A stretch of 64,000 nt of DNA from Prionace glauca (GCA_037974335.1 CM075760.1:20850291-20914290); one strand, 5' to 3'; numbered from the stretch's first letter, positions 47,571-59,245 are shown. Made by a program: numbers and translations. Notes: generated by a model from the letters alone, not told the origin.

Positions 47571-47640
47571 TCACTCGCGTTGGGATTCGAACCCACACCT
47601 CCACGGAGATTGGAGCCTTAGACCGCTCGGACATACAACC
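47571..47640 (-). pseudogene. tRNA-Leu pseudogene
   Basis: The 5' half (GGTTGTATGTCCGAGCGG) and the T-arm (GTGGGTTCGAATCCCAAC) resemble tRNA-Leu, but much of the anticodon arm is deleted. Downstream sequence (47690-47880) matches that beside the Leu gene at 33051, so this is a duplicate that lost function. Confidence 0.85.
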
Positions 47641-47880
47641 ACATTGACATATGTCACAATCATATTATTTAATGGAAATGTTTCTGAAATTCGTTTAAAG
47701 AAATTGAGTTGGGAAAGGCCATCGGGAGGATTGAGCCTGATCCTTCTCTGAATCAGGTCAGCCTGAACTGTGTAACAAACAGAAATCATCTCACTTTAGA
47801 AACACAATGAGCTGCACTGAAGGTTCACCATCATTTAAACTGTCCTTAAGCTCGTCGTTTCTCAATTTCTTATTGCTCTG

Positions 47881-48364
47881 TTTTTTGAAGGGAAGTAGTG
47901 GGGGGCGGGGGGGGGGAGGTGGAGATGGCCTTCGCGTGATATTCGTCTCCATCGAGTATAGACTGAAGGCTCTGAAGAAGATGTCACAGCTTCTGAACTC
48001 TGGGCACTTACTGGGGGTGGGAGAACACTCTAACTGCCGGGTCCCGGAGTAACAAGGTAACACTGAGCTGGTGATGGCGGAACCCGGGTGTTCCAATGGT
48101 GCAACGCCATCGTTTTCACCACCATGGGCTCGATGACAGGTGTCAAGTGTGGAAATAAGCAGAGTATGTTTTTATAATGAGAAACCTGCCTATTGGATGA
48201 CGGAAGAGAGGGAAGAGAAAGGCTAAAATGAGGATGATCCGCTGATTGGGAAAGTCACTGTCAGCTTCCCTGTTGGATCAGTGGTTTGGATTCTGCACTG
48301 TGGCCACAAGTTTATATCACTTGTGTGTGATATAAGCATGGCAATGTGAGGGAGAAACTTGTAT
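47881..48364. other. Spacer with G run, no gene seen
   Basis: A run of G residues is at about 47900-47920. Nothing else was recognised. Confidence 0.4.
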
Positions 48365-48445
48365 TTGGTGAATAAAAAGACAGAAACAAAACAAAAGGCA
48401 GGTGGTTCATGGATAAATTAATATTTTATAAAGCGTTTACCAGCT

Positions 48446-48517
48446 TCCCAGGTGGTCTAGTGGTTAGGATTCGGCGCTTTCACCGCCGCGGCCCGGGTTC
48501 GATTCCCGGTCAGGGAA
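48446..48517 (+). tRNA. tRNA-Glu (TTC), one acceptor mismatch
   Basis: Same as the copy at 46624 except TCCCAGG, which leaves an A-A pair at position 5 of the acceptor stem. Internal promoter boxes are intact. Confidence 0.85.
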
Positions 48518-48924
48518 TGTAGATTTATTGCTGTGCAACAATCCTGTGTTACTTCCCGGTCTGCACCAGTTCTGTCGGAATCAGAATCAGGGAGATTTCC
48601 TCTTCAGTCCCTGAATTGGAAATGTCAGATTTGAAGAACAAAGAAATAAGGGGAGCAACAGGATACAAAATGCGGATGATTATTGGAAGAAAGATGAAAA
48701 TGATGTGTTAATGAATGGGCAGAAATCATTGCTCCCTTAGATATTTGCTGGACGAACGCTTTTAAATGTTGATGTTGGGGATAAGTTGTACAATCAGCTT
48801 GAAAGTAACGGTTATCTTCCTGAATTCAGTGACATGGGCTCTCAGTCTGACCATCGGAACCTGCAACAACACAGCGCAGTTGAACATTGCAGACACGCAG
48901 GTTTCCTCTACCGTGTTTCCAGCT

Positions 48925-48997
48925 GTTTCTGTAGTGTAGTGGTTATCACACTCGCCTCACACGCGCATGGTCCCCGGATCAAATCCGGGCAGGACCT
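48925..48997 (+). pseudogene. tRNA-Val (CAC), degraded copy
   Basis: The loop CTCACAC is kept, but the anticodon stem has two mismatches, the acceptor one, and the B box is changed from GGTTCGAAACC to GGATCAAATCC. Confidence 0.75.
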
Positions 48998-49439
48998 TTG
49001 ATTAAGCTTTCTCATGTCGGGGAAGGGAAAATTGTTTGATTTCAGTTTGTTGCTTAACATTATCTGACCCTCGATGTTAACGACATGTTATCACTGCTCT
49101 GATTTCACCCTCAAATGTTTTCTGAGAAATAAAGTGCACTGAGGGGAAAGTTCGATTTTGACACCGAGCATTTATTCGCATTTCGTTCAGTCCCCAACAG
49201 AATTTAATGGGTTTCTAGGTGCAGACTAATATGGTTAATCACCATCTGAAATATCTGATAGTAGTGTGAGCTCAAAAAGACCGAAACTAGTGATACTGGA
49301 AGTGTTTGCAGTCTCGATGTTGTGCTACTTGTTATAATTCACACTCAGTTATTGGTTGAAAAGAATCATAGTGAACTCGGAAACTTAACTCCAGATTTGT
49401 TTTAAGCCCTGCTGAGAACTTCCAGTCCTTTCTGTTTTT

Positions 49440-50280
49440 ATTCTAACATGTATCATAGGAGGAGGAGCAGGCCACTCGGTCCATCCAGATTTCCACCATT
49501 CAATACCATCATGGCTGATCTTGGGAGACAACTTAGTTTTTCCACCAACTCCCCAGATCCCTGAATTCTCTAAGAGATCAGAAACCTGCTTATCCCGATC
49601 GTAAATGTGCTCGATTATGGGGCGTACATAACTGTCAGGTGCAGAAAATATCAAAGATTCTTGCCCTTTGAGTGAAGTAATTTCTCCTTATCTTAGCCCT
49701 AAATGACCAGCCGGTGATCTGTGCCGCAGGGGGTTAGATTCCCGACCAGCAGAGAGAAAGAAAATCTCTCAGCCTCCATCCTATCAAACCGAATCAGCAC
49801 TGTGTAAGTTTAAATAGATCACCGCTTATTCTTCTAAACTCCAGAGAATTTCATCACAGGACAACTCACTGACCCCAGGGAGCAATCTGGTGAACCTTCT
49901 CTTTACCGTATCTAATGCAAAGCATATCCATTTTTAAATGTGACTGTCACATCTGCGCAGAATATTGAACCTGGTTTCCACAAAATCCTGTGTAACAGGA
50001 GAAACACCTCGTTATTTTTAAACTCCAGTCTGCCAGCTATAAGAACAAAATGTAATTCCCCTTCCATTTATCTGCTGCACCAACACACTAACTTTATACA
50101 TTCCTTGTACAAACGCGTCTCCTCTATTCTTAATATCAACATTTATATTTCTCAGCTCGACAAACATGTTCTGCTCTTTCGATTTCTTCTCCCAAAGAAG
50201 AATATCGTTTTGCTTTCCAAAATGGCACCTGATCTGCCCCTCCACTCATAAGAACACTCTGTTTCGCTTCTGAGTACGAC
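49440..50280 (-). mobile_element. Old CR1-like LINE
   Basis: In minus orientation the 3' end (GGCCACTCGGTCCATCC, CATCATGGCTGATCTTGG in plus) is followed by eroded C-terminal coding text up to about 50280. Frames are short. Confidence 0.65.
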
Positions 50281-50322
50281 TTACCTTTTTCCGACAGTTT
50301 ACACCAGCTAAGCTTTGCCTGG

Positions 50323-50395
50323 AGGCTCCAGCGAGAATTGAACTCGCGACCCCTGGTTTACAAGATCAGTGCTCTAACCACTGAGCTATGGAGCC
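50323..50395 (-). tRNA. tRNA-Thr (TGT)
   Basis: Acceptor GGCTCCA pairs perfectly with TGGAGCC. The D-arm is TAGCTCAGTGGTTAGAGCA. The anticodon loop CTTGTAA gives TGT, with one mismatch in its stem. The B box AGTTCAATTCTC is slightly off consensus. Confidence 0.9.
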
Positions 50396-50689
50396 AAATG
50401 GTGGGAGCTTTTTGCGGTACTAGTAACATTATCAGTGGATTGAGGAGCAGGATGGGGTTTGAGGTGGGGGATTTTTGATGAATGTGGAAATGTCTGAGGT
50501 GGAGAGCAGAAAGTTAAAAGACGCAACTTGGAAGTGACATGATTTGACTCGTGTGCTATGTGTGTATCTGACATGTATGTTCTTCAGAGTTTATCGTTAG
50601 TGTTACATCTCTGACTTCTTCAGCTCCGATGCCATTTCATCCAGCCGGAAGATTTAGATGTTGTTCCCTTCACAGACGCTGTGGGGCGA

Positions 50690-51308
50690 TTGATTTCTGT
50701 GTTTCTCCTGAGAGGAGAGATTCAGTGGGATGAGTCTGTTCGCTCTGGAATTCAGAATAATCAGAGATGATCTTATTGAAACATCTGAAACTGGGAAACA
50801 GTGTGACACGAAAATCTTGAGAAGGTTTTCCCCCCCGCCCTGGCTAAATTGTTACGAACCAAAAAAAAGAAGGTGAATGATATGAGAGGAGTTTGGAATG
50901 CTTGGGAAAGGTGAAGCTCAGAATTGAAAGATGTGAACGATCTAATTGATGATTGAGAGGGATGGATAGAAACTTTGGGGATTCTGCCTAATTAGGACTA
51001 GAGGGTACAGCCTCAACATAAGGGGGGGGGGTGCAGTTTAGAACGGAGTTGAGGAGGAACTTCATCACTCAAAGGGTGATGAATGTCTGGAATTCTCTGC
51101 CCGTTGAAGTGGTGGAGGCTGCCTCGCTAAATATATTTAAGACACGGGTAGATAGGTTTTTGATAAGAGAAGGGATTAAGGGTTATGGGGAGAAAGCGGG
51201 AAAGTGGAACTGAGCCACTTCAGATCAGCCATGATCTTATTGAATGGCGGGGCAGGCTCAAGGGGCTAGATGGCCTACTCCTGCTCCTATTTCTTATGTT
51301 CTTATGAT
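50690..51308 (+). mobile_element. CR1 fragments: old piece then CR1-A 3' end
   Basis: 50690-50850 reads like FALEFRIIRDDLIETSE, an older CR1. From about 50990 the CR1-A end follows: RTELRRNFITQRVMNVWNSL and the TTCTTATG tail at 51295-51308. Confidence 0.8.
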
Positions 51309-51405
51309 TCATTTTAAACTGAAATCTGAACAAACTGAGACACCAAATGGAAAAGCCATATTTTCTCCATGCATTTCAGGTTAAGGAATGGACTGTAGGC
51401 TATGT

Positions 51406-51478
51406 GCCCGGCTAGCTCAGTCGGTAGAGCATGAGACTCTTAATCTCAGGGTCGTGGGTTCGAGCCCCACGTTGGGCG
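51406..51478 (+). tRNA. tRNA-Lys (CTT)
   Basis: Every stem is perfect: GCCCGGC with GTTGGGC (one G-T), D-arm TAGCTCAGTCGGTAGAGCA, loop CTCTTAA (CTT), T-arm GTGGGTTCGAGCCCCAC. A T8 run starts 5 bases after the end, a good RNA polymerase III terminator. Confidence 0.98.
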
Positions 51479-52076
51479 TTAATTTTTTTTTAGACTTTAC
51501 CTCATTCCTGGGTGAATTCCAGATCTCCCATCCCCCAGAAATGTCACGGCTCAAACTCAGTCCCTCTCTCCTTTCTACCTTGTTCATCTCACAGTTGTGA
51601 ATGAAAACTGCCTCCAGATCACTGGAAAGCGATGAGTTTAGCGCTGAACTCAGCGAGAGATTTTGTTCTCATTTATTAGGAGATTTAAACCCAGATCTGC
51701 GAGATTGTGTCAGTGGAAACAACAATCATCTCCATTGTAATTCAATCACTGCAGCCTTCCATCCGATAAAAAGACTATTTGTTTTTTCCTCCTCTCTCTC
51801 TCTATTTTTCTTGATTCTGTACTTGTTTGTAAACCATTAAAGCATCAATTTCTTCCAGTTAGGGTCAAAGGTCTGCAACCTGTATCATTCCCTCTCTTTC
51901 CCTCCACAGAAACTGTTGAAACTGATTAATCTTCCAGCATTTTCCGTTTTGAGGTGGGATTTGCAACAACTATAATTTCTTCTTTTGGATCACAGTGGAT
52001 CACTTTTCTGTGACTGAACCATAACTGTCTCAATGGTTAAAGGGCTGAGGTTTTAAATAATAAGAGCCCCGAATAT
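51479..52076. other. Intergenic, no gene seen
   Basis: A half-copy of the palindromic repeat (CCAGCATTTTCCGTTTTG, about 51935) is present. Nothing else. Confidence 0.4.
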
Positions 52077-52482
52077 AAGAACATAAGAACATAAGAAATA
52101 GGAGCAGGAGTAGGCCATCTGGCCCTTCGAGCCTGCCCCGCCATTCAATAAGATCATGGCTGATCTGTCGTGACTCAGCTCCACCTTCCTGCCCTCTCCC
52201 CATAACCCTTAATCCCCTCTCTTATCAAAAACCCATCAACCCGTTTCTTAAAAATATTTAGCGAGGCAGCCTCCACCACTTCAACGGGCAGAGAATTCCA
52301 GAGATTCACCACCCTTTGAGTGAAGAAGTTCCTCCTCAACTCTGTTCTAAACCGCCCCCCCTTTATCTTGAGGCTGTGCCCCCTAGTCCTACTGTCTTTT
52401 TTGAGCGGGAACAGTCTCTCCACCTCTATCCTATCCATCCCATTCATCATCTTATACGTCTCAATGAGATCTCCCCTCAAAA
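52077..52482 (-). mobile_element. CR1-A LINE, 3' end
   Basis: The TTCTTATG tail lies at the 52077 side, with the last 100 codons of the ORF intact in minus orientation (MRGDLIETYKMMNGMDRIEV to GYGERAGRW). It ends abruptly where the G-rich tract begins. Confidence 0.93.
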
Positions 52483-53084
52483 GGGGCTTAGAGGGGGATT
52501 TCTGGGGGTTTGAGGGATACAGGAGGGATCTGGGAGGGGCAGTGACTCACAAGTGGGGCAATTAAAAGATGTAGTTTGGGGCTCAGACAGAGTGCAGGGG
52601 GTGGGATAGGAGAGGGAGCAGGATTGGAGGGGCAGAGGGATGGGCAAGTGTGGGGGGGTCAATTCAGGGGGATTCTAGAAGAATCATCGGGGGGGGGAAT
52701 AAACTGTAGAGAGTCTGAGGGGGAGTTAGCAGAAGGGGATGAGTCAGAGTTGGGGGGGTGCGGACGGAGGGGGGCTTAGGAATTGGGGCAGGAGCTAGGG
52801 AGATCCAGGGGGATCAGAGTCAGATTGGCGGTGGGTGTCGGGAGAGAGATTGAGGGGGGGGGGGGTGTTGCTTAGAGTCAGATTAAAGGGGATCAGGCAG
52901 AGGGACAGGGAATCAGGCCGGAGAAACAGGAATGTTGGGGGGGGGGAGGAAATTGAGGGAATTAGGAGAGATCGAGGGATCAGAGGGATACTGGGGAGTT
53001 GGAGCTCAGAGGGATGTGGCGGTGGGTGTGTTTGAGCAGGGTGGGGAGAAGATTGGACAGAGAGGATCGGGAGGGGGCCAGAGA
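52483..53084. repeat. G-rich degenerate tract
   Basis: Strongly purine-biased plus strand with scattered G4-G10 runs between short AT words. No gene. Confidence 0.8.
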
Positions 53085-53868
53085 GGTGGGGCATTAAAAA
53101 GGGGGGCCACTCAAATGGGGGGGGCCAGTAAAGGGGGGCCATTAAAAAAGGTGGGGCCGTAAAAAGGGGGGCCAGCCAAAAGGGCCATTAAAAAGGGGGG
53201 CCAGTAAAGGGAGCCATTAAAAAGGGAGCATTAAAAGAGGGGGCCATTAAAAAGGGGGGGCCTGTAAAAAAGGGGAGGCCATTAAAAAGGGGGCCTGTAA
53301 AAAAGGGGGGGCCATTAAAAATGGGGGCCTATTAAAAAGGGGGGCCACCAAAAAAGGGGGGGCCTGTAAAAAAAAGGGGGGGGCAGCCAAAAGGGGGCCA
53401 CCAAAAAAGGGGGGCCTGTAAAAAAAAAGGGGGGGCAAGCCAAAAGGGGGGCCACCAAAAAAAGGGGGCCTTTAAAAAAAGGGGGCCACCAAAAAAAGGG
53501 GGGCCATTAAAAAGGGGGGGCCACCCAAAAAAAGGGGGGCCACCCAAAAAAAGGGGGGCCATTAAAAAGGGGGGCCAGCAAAAAAAGAGGGGCCAGCAAA
53601 AAAAGGGGGGCCATTAAAAAGGGGGGGCCACCAAAAAAGGGGGGGCCACCCAAAAAAAGGGGGGGCACCAAAAAAAGGGGGGGGCACCAAAACAAAGGGG
53701 GCCATTAAAAAGGGGGTGCACCAAAAAAGGGGGGCAGCAAAAAAAGGGGGGGGGCCACCAAAAAAGGGGGCCAGCAAAAAAAAAGGGGACACCAAAAAAG
53801 GGGCCTGTAAAAAAAGGGGGCCACCAAAAAAGGGGGGGCACCAAAAAAGGGGGGCCATTAAAAGGGGG
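53085..53868. repeat. G-rich minisatellite, GGGGGCC(AYY)AAAAA type
   Basis: About 45-50 units of 14-19 bp, each a G4-G9 run, a short core (CCATT, CCTGT, CCACC or CCAGC), then an A4-A9 run. Long open frames on the minus strand are composed only of this repeat. Confidence 0.95.
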
Positions 53869-54540
53869 AAAAAAAGGACAGAGGGAAAAAAAGGACAGAG
53901 AGGGAAAAAAAGGACAGAGAGGGAAAAAAAGGACAGAGAGGGAAAAAAAGGACAGAGAGGGAAAAAAAGGACAGAGAAGGCAAAAAAGGACAGAGAAGGC
54001 AAAAAAGGACAGAGAGGGCAAAAAAGGACAGAGAGGGCAAAAAAGGACAGAGAGGGAAAAAAAGGACAGAGAGGGAAAAAAAGGACAGAGAGGGAAAAAA
54101 AGGACAGAGAGGGAAAAAAAGGACAGAGAGGGAAAAAAAGGACAGAGAGGGAAAAAAATACAGAGAGGGAAAAAAAGACAGAGAGGGAAAAAAAAGACAG
54201 AGAGGGAAAAAAAAGACAGAGAGGGAAAAAAAAGACAGAGAGGGAAAAAAAGACAGAGAGGGAAAAAAAGGACAGAGAGGGAAAAAAAGGACAGAGAGGG
54301 AAAAAAAGGACAGAGAGGGAAAAAAAGGACAGAGAGGGAAAAAAAGGACAGAGAGGGAAAAAAAGGACAGAGAGGGAAAAAAAGGACAGAGAGGGAAAAA
54401 AAGACAGAGAGGGAAAAAAAGACAGAGAGGGAAAAAAAAAGACAGAGAGGGAAAAAAAAGGACAGAGAGGGAAAAAAAGACAGAGAGGGAAAAAAGACAG
54501 GGAAAAAAAGACTGAGAGGGAAAAAAAGACAGAGGGAAGA
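53869..54540. repeat. GGACAGAGAGGGAAAAAAA satellite
   Basis: About 35 units of 17-20 bp, nearly all purine on the plus strand. Some units drop one G (AAAAAAGACAGAG). Confidence 0.95.
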
Positions 54541-54760
54541 TTGAGAGAGAAAAATAAAGATTGAGAGAGAAAAATAAAGATTGAGAGAGAAAAATAAAGA
54601 TTGAGAGAGAAAAATAAAGATTGAGAGAGAAATAAAGATTGAGAGAAAAATAAAGATTGAGAGAGAGAAATAAAGATTGAGAGAGAGAAATAAAGATTGA
54701 GAGAGAGAAATAAAGATTGAGAGAGAGAAATAAAGATTGAGAGAGGGAGAGAGAAAGACA
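54541..54760. repeat. GATTGAGAGAGAAAAATAAA satellite
   Basis: About 11 units of 17-20 bp continue the purine tract with a different core. It ends in an AGAGAGG stretch near 54750. Confidence 0.95.
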
Positions 54761-55350
54761 CAAAGTGAAGAGGTTCATACTCACCATCGCACATCTTTTC
54801 CCTCGGTGATCTCTCCAACTCCTTCCATCCCCTCTCCCATGGTGGGGGAGACAGATCCTGGGCCAGGGGCTTTGTGCTGGGTAAAGGGGAGGGGGGTTAA
54901 AATCTCAGAGCTGAAACTCCATGCTGCACACACACTGACTCACTCACTCACACAGACCATGTGTCACCCTGTCTAACATGAAATGAAACAAAATGAACAT
55001 TATTAATTATTTCATAAAATACTGCTAACACAATATAGATTTCAATGTCAGTATTTGTTGTCCATCCCTATTTCCCACTGAACTAACTATTTTGTTGGGC
55101 CATTTCAGAGGGCAGTTTAGTGTCAATTACATTGCCTCACATTCTCTCTCCAGAGAAGCCGTCATGCCTGGTGAGATTTTCCAGCATTTTAAGTTGTTCT
55201 TTTAAGTTTCAGCATTTGCTGTAATTTGCTGTTGGCTGAAGGAGTCATTCCTGTTCTATCAGAACAATTTTTTTTTTCTCGACAAGCCGTTCTGGAAAAT
55301 TCGAAAAACGCTGAAATGTACCGGTCAGATTAAGGCTGCTACTCGCATCT
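54761..55350. other. Intergenic, no gene seen
   Basis: A half palindromic repeat (GTGAGATTTTCCAGCATTTTAAG) lies at about 55170-55195. No gene. Confidence 0.4.
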
Positions 55351-55422
55351 TCCCTGGTGGTCTAGTGGTTAGGATTCGGCGCTCTCACCGCCGCGGCCCG
55401 GGTTCGATTCCCGCTCAGGGAA
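55351..55422 (+). tRNA. tRNA-Glu (CTC)
   Basis: Loop CTCTCAC gives CTC. Acceptor TCCCTGG pairs with TCAGGGA. The T-stem has one outer C-C mismatch. TTTT lies within 10 bases downstream. Confidence 0.93.
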
Positions 55423-55529
55423 TGTAGATTTTATCGCTGCCGACCAGCACAAGATTTAGCAGGGTCTGAAATTCCTTCCTGATGGAAAACAGGACCGATT
55501 ATTGTGTCAGTTTGAACTATCTGGAGAAA

Positions 55530-55740
55530 CAAAATAAACCCATTGGCCCAATCCCGGCAATTTATAATTTCATTCCCCTTGCTGCTTCCTCCTGTCAAAA
55601 TGAATAATAATACATTCTACTCCACTACATTTCACTGCAGCTCACCACATTCAAAGATCATTCGCAGCCTCTGCCTCTTCTATAGCTTCTTGTGGGAAAT
55701 CTGCTGAACAACATGAGCTTTTCACAGTTCTGCTGTGATA
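55530..55740. repeat. Low-copy block matching 38370-38575
   Basis: TTCCCCTTGCTGCTTCCTCC, CATTTCACTGCAGCTCACC and CTGAACAACATGAGCTTTTC match the sequence beside tRNA-Gln in arm 1, in direct orientation. It adds a third partner to the arm module. Confidence 0.7.
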
Positions 55741-56469
55741 TCTGAGATTTGTATCTCATTGATCATCATTACTGTCTCCATTGCTTCATCCCAGGTCACT
55801 GTCACTACAGATATAGTCACACAGTCATTCTATCATCTGCAGCAAATGATATTCCCTTCCTTTGTTTTCAGATACATTCACCTCCAGAAACTGATTACAC
55901 GGTGAGTATAATGTTCTGTTTAGCTGACAGTTTATCATCAATCCTGTTCCAGAATGGAGTAGCACCGTGTCAAAGTGGGTGGGAGTTGGTGACTCCACCA
56001 GTTCTGAAACCTCACTGAACCCCCGCGTATTTAGCCCCGCCCTCTCACCCTCCATCGCTCCAACTCATTGATAAATGTCACTATTAAAACTAATGATGGT
56101 GAACTGAAGACGTGGAATCGAGATTAATAAATGGTGTTGGGAAAGCGGCCGGGGGTGGGAGTTTGGAGTTTGTGGAGGGTGGAGGTGGAGGGTGGGAGGG
56201 AGGCTTTAGGGGCGTGGAGTGAGGGCGGGGGGCGGTGCGGAGGGCATGGGAAATTGTGATGGATACTGAGATGATAATGTCCATGAAACACTCGCTCCAA
56301 ACTCCCATTGAGTTACATTCAGAGTCAGATTGCAGCTCGGAACAGAAAATTGGATTGTCTGCGATTACACTGAATAAAATCCCGTGTCAGCATTCGACAG
56401 TGAGATTGGTATAATGAGCTAATAACTAAATTCAGTGCACAGTTAGTCATTTTGAGACTCTCATGCAAT
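55741..56469. other. Intergenic, no gene seen
   Basis: A GGTGGAGG-rich run occurs at about 56150-56250. No gene or firm repeat. Confidence 0.4.
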
Positions 56470-57625
56470 TTACAGTGTGTGTTATAGATCAGAGTAGGGC
56501 TAGAATCGTGCTGAAGTCAGAAATTATAATAAGCAACTACATTTTAAATATACACAAAACATATTACAGAGGCAGCGTTCGGCTGGATTTCTAAACAGAC
56601 TCAGTAAAGAAAAAAAAATGAGCACCGAGGAATGGAAAATCCAGCGAAAAAGAGACGTGTCCAATTATAATGAAATATTATTTGATAATGTCTGGACGAT
56701 AATATAGACAAATCTTTAAATCATTAAAATGTAAGTTTATACAATAATTAGCTGGTAATCGACATGTTCACTAGCCGGAAGGTAAATATGAATGCAAGTA
56801 TTAAATTCATTATCCTTTGGCCAGATTTCCCTGTGAATTTTACTGACAGAGATATTAATGCTATTGCTTTACTAATTATTCCCTTTCTATGGAAACAGGG
56901 AAATAAATTTTCCTCAAACCTGCTGCACGGTCTTGTGATTAAAATGATACAACACCACCATCTGCTGGCCGCCCACAGAAACTGCAGGCGCTGGGGCTTG
57001 TGAGTCTGCGAACCGGTTACTGAAATATGAATATTGAACGATATTGTCCGAGATTGGAGTTTGTAGAAGGATCTCGGCTGGCGTATTCGCCCTTTTTATA
57101 ACCAGGCACCGCAGATAAACCGTGTTCTTCATTTCCCATTGGGTGATAATGTCTGGAGATTGAATTTGGGATTATTTGAAACTTCAAATTGTACATTCGA
57201 TGCAGTTATCAGACGTAAATCAAATTCAGAATCTTTCTGGGTAAACATTGCTGCCCTCTGCAATTCGTTTGTCAGACATTTTCACGGTTTAGTCTTAAAA
57301 AAGGCACAAAGAATCAGACATTTACAGGGATACACACACACATACACACACACACATACACACACACACAGGTATTGGAGCCTACAGAGATACAGGGGGG
57401 CATACACAGATTCAGGGACACATGTAGATGCAGGGGCACACTAGATTCAGACGCAGACATATAGAGATCCCGGTAACTCGAAAGATACACACAGAATCAG
57501 AGGTATATACAATGTCTCAGCTTGTACACTGCCAAACTCTCTCTCGTAGTTCCAGACTTTTCAATGAGTTGATGCAGGCAATTGTTTGCCCGTGAATGCT
57601 GATAGTGAGAAAAATAGCAAAAATC

Positions 57626-57642
57626 CGTCCCTGGATGGTCTC

Positions 57643-57678
<36 letters not shown>

Positions 57679-57699
57679 GACCAATTGCGCCACAGAGAC
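57626..57699 (-). tRNA. tRNA-Asn (GTT), arm 2
   Basis: Same as the arm 1 copy except one base in the T-stem (CCATC in place of CCACC), which leaves a G-T pair. TTTTT follows on the minus strand. Confidence 0.95.
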
Positions 57700-58132
57700 T
57701 GAGACAGCAGCAGTTAAATATATTCTAAACTAGTGTGTCAATGACCACAATTCTATTTCTGAAAACCTGTTCCAGAACTGCAGCATGACCGCACTGTTTA
57801 CAATTCTATACAAGTCTCTTTAGTTCCGTTGATCCTGCAGCACTGCTGTAGTGTGTTAGTTATTCCTTATTCCTATGAAAGGGCAGGTAAAATAAATCCA
57901 TGTTTCTTATCACAGGCAGGAATTCAACGGGAGGGAAGGGAACTGACCACCCGGAGCCCAAAGATCCAACACTTGCCACTCAATCATCAATAACACCATT
58001 CACAACTGCACCTCCTTCCGAATATTGTGATCTATTTCTCTTCAGGATTCACTTCCAAGACTTAATGTTTCCCCCCAATTCTGATAGGAGACTCGCTTCA
58101 ATATACAGAGTGAACGGAGAAAGAAGAAGCTT

Positions 58133-58203
58133 TGCATTGGCCGGGAATCGAACCCGGGCCTCCCGCGTGGCAGGTGAGAATTCTACCACTGAACCACCAA
58201 TGC
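58133..58203 (-). tRNA. tRNA-Gly (GCC), arm 2
   Basis: Acceptor and T-arm (GGGTTCGATTCCC) are perfect. The loop CTGCCAC gives GCC. The anticodon stem has one A-C mismatch (CTCAC against GCGGG). The arm 1 homologue reads CCC. Confidence 0.93.
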
Positions 58204-58654
58204 TGCTCTTACTAGTGCTACCCCCACATGCTCTCTCTTCCTTCACACTCAGCAGCATTGTAATTTTCTTACTTTATCCTTTCATTCCCCAAATGCCCAC
58301 AAATGCTCTCACTCAAATCTCACACGCAACATCGCACAAGCCTCTCATGCTGTTAACACCTTCCTTTCATTCACAACCGCATCTCAAACTTTCAACCTTC
58401 CTCCAAAACACAAACACTCTGCAACAGTCCCCCTCTCACACAGCCTCATTCTCCCAAATATGCCTCTGCTTTCACCACATCAGTCTAAACACGCTTAAAA
58501 CTTGTTCAAATTATTTGCACACTATTTCTTACACTCAACTCATATCACGACAATATGCATCATGCCATTCTGCAAAAGCTTTAAGTTGCTACATTTCTTC
58601 AAAGCTGCTACCCAGTGCGACACCAGGCCAAACTTCCACTTTCAACACTTGATA

Positions 58655-58795
58655 ACACCTGTATAGGGTTACAAGTTAGCTCGGAATGAGTTAAAAATAG
58701 GGCTTAGGAGAGATAGTAGGAGGCATGAGAAGTCCTTGCCAAGTTGGATAAAGGAAAACCCCAAAGCTTTTTACTCTTACGTTAAAAAATGCATT
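58655..58795 (+). mobile_element. CR1-like linker fragment, arm 2
   Basis: Homologue of 38775-38905. The plus strand reads about as SELGMS-KIGLRR and KENPKAFYSYVKK, a CR1 linker trace. Confidence 0.55.
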
Positions 58796-58807
58796 AAATC
58801 TTCATAT

Positions 58808-58868
58808 ATCGAGGCCAGTCTGCGACATCTGAAAGCAATGAATCCTAACCACGAGACCACCAGGATCC
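58808..58868 (-). pseudogene. tRNA-Glu remnant, arm 2
   Basis: The minus strand reads ATCCTGGTGGTCTCGTGGTT and AGGATTCATTGCTTTCAG, again losing the T-arm. Shared loss with 38700 shows the decay predates the duplication. Confidence 0.75.
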
Positions 58869-59245
58869 CATCTGCCTGATTCTCCCAGATACTGGTTGCA
58901 GGAATGTGCACAGCGCCAATTGTCCGCACTCACACACTCCTTCCTGTCTGTTAAGATTTGAAATTGTTTATATTTTCACATTGGCTTCCAGTGTGATGAA
59001 AGCAGAGCTGTGATAAGCTGATGATGTTCAGTGGATTTACTGCAGTAAGGTTTATGTCAGTTCGATGCAAACATTGGTGTTTGAATGTGGTCAGTTACAG
59101 TGAAATTTAATGCAGTGGAAGGGAGCCTACTCATTTTTACAGGAGGAACCAGCAAGGGTAATGTAAATATGAATTGTGCAACGGGACTGATATTTCTCCT
59201 TGCTGTTCAAATTGGCACAAGTATTGACCACGATTTTCAGATTGT

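Larger units (their letters stand above)
48365..49300 (+). repeat. Glu-Val tRNA module, copy 2
   Basis: Direct tandem partner of 46563-47455. Its Val copy is degraded and its Glu copy has one acceptor mismatch. Confidence 0.88.

Noticed and set aside
53562-54818. A 418-codon open frame on the minus strand, and others of similar size
   Set aside because: It consists only of translated satellite units (Phe/Ser/Leu/Pro runs). Repeats without stops give long frames by chance.
57900-58652. A 250-codon open frame on the plus strand of arm 2, with a shorter counterpart in arm 1 (39072-39554)
   Set aside because: It runs antisense through the tRNA-Gly gene (giving GNRTRASRVAGENSTTEP), has low-complexity Ser/Thr/His wording and is shorter in the other arm. 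The RNA gene and compositional bias explain it.
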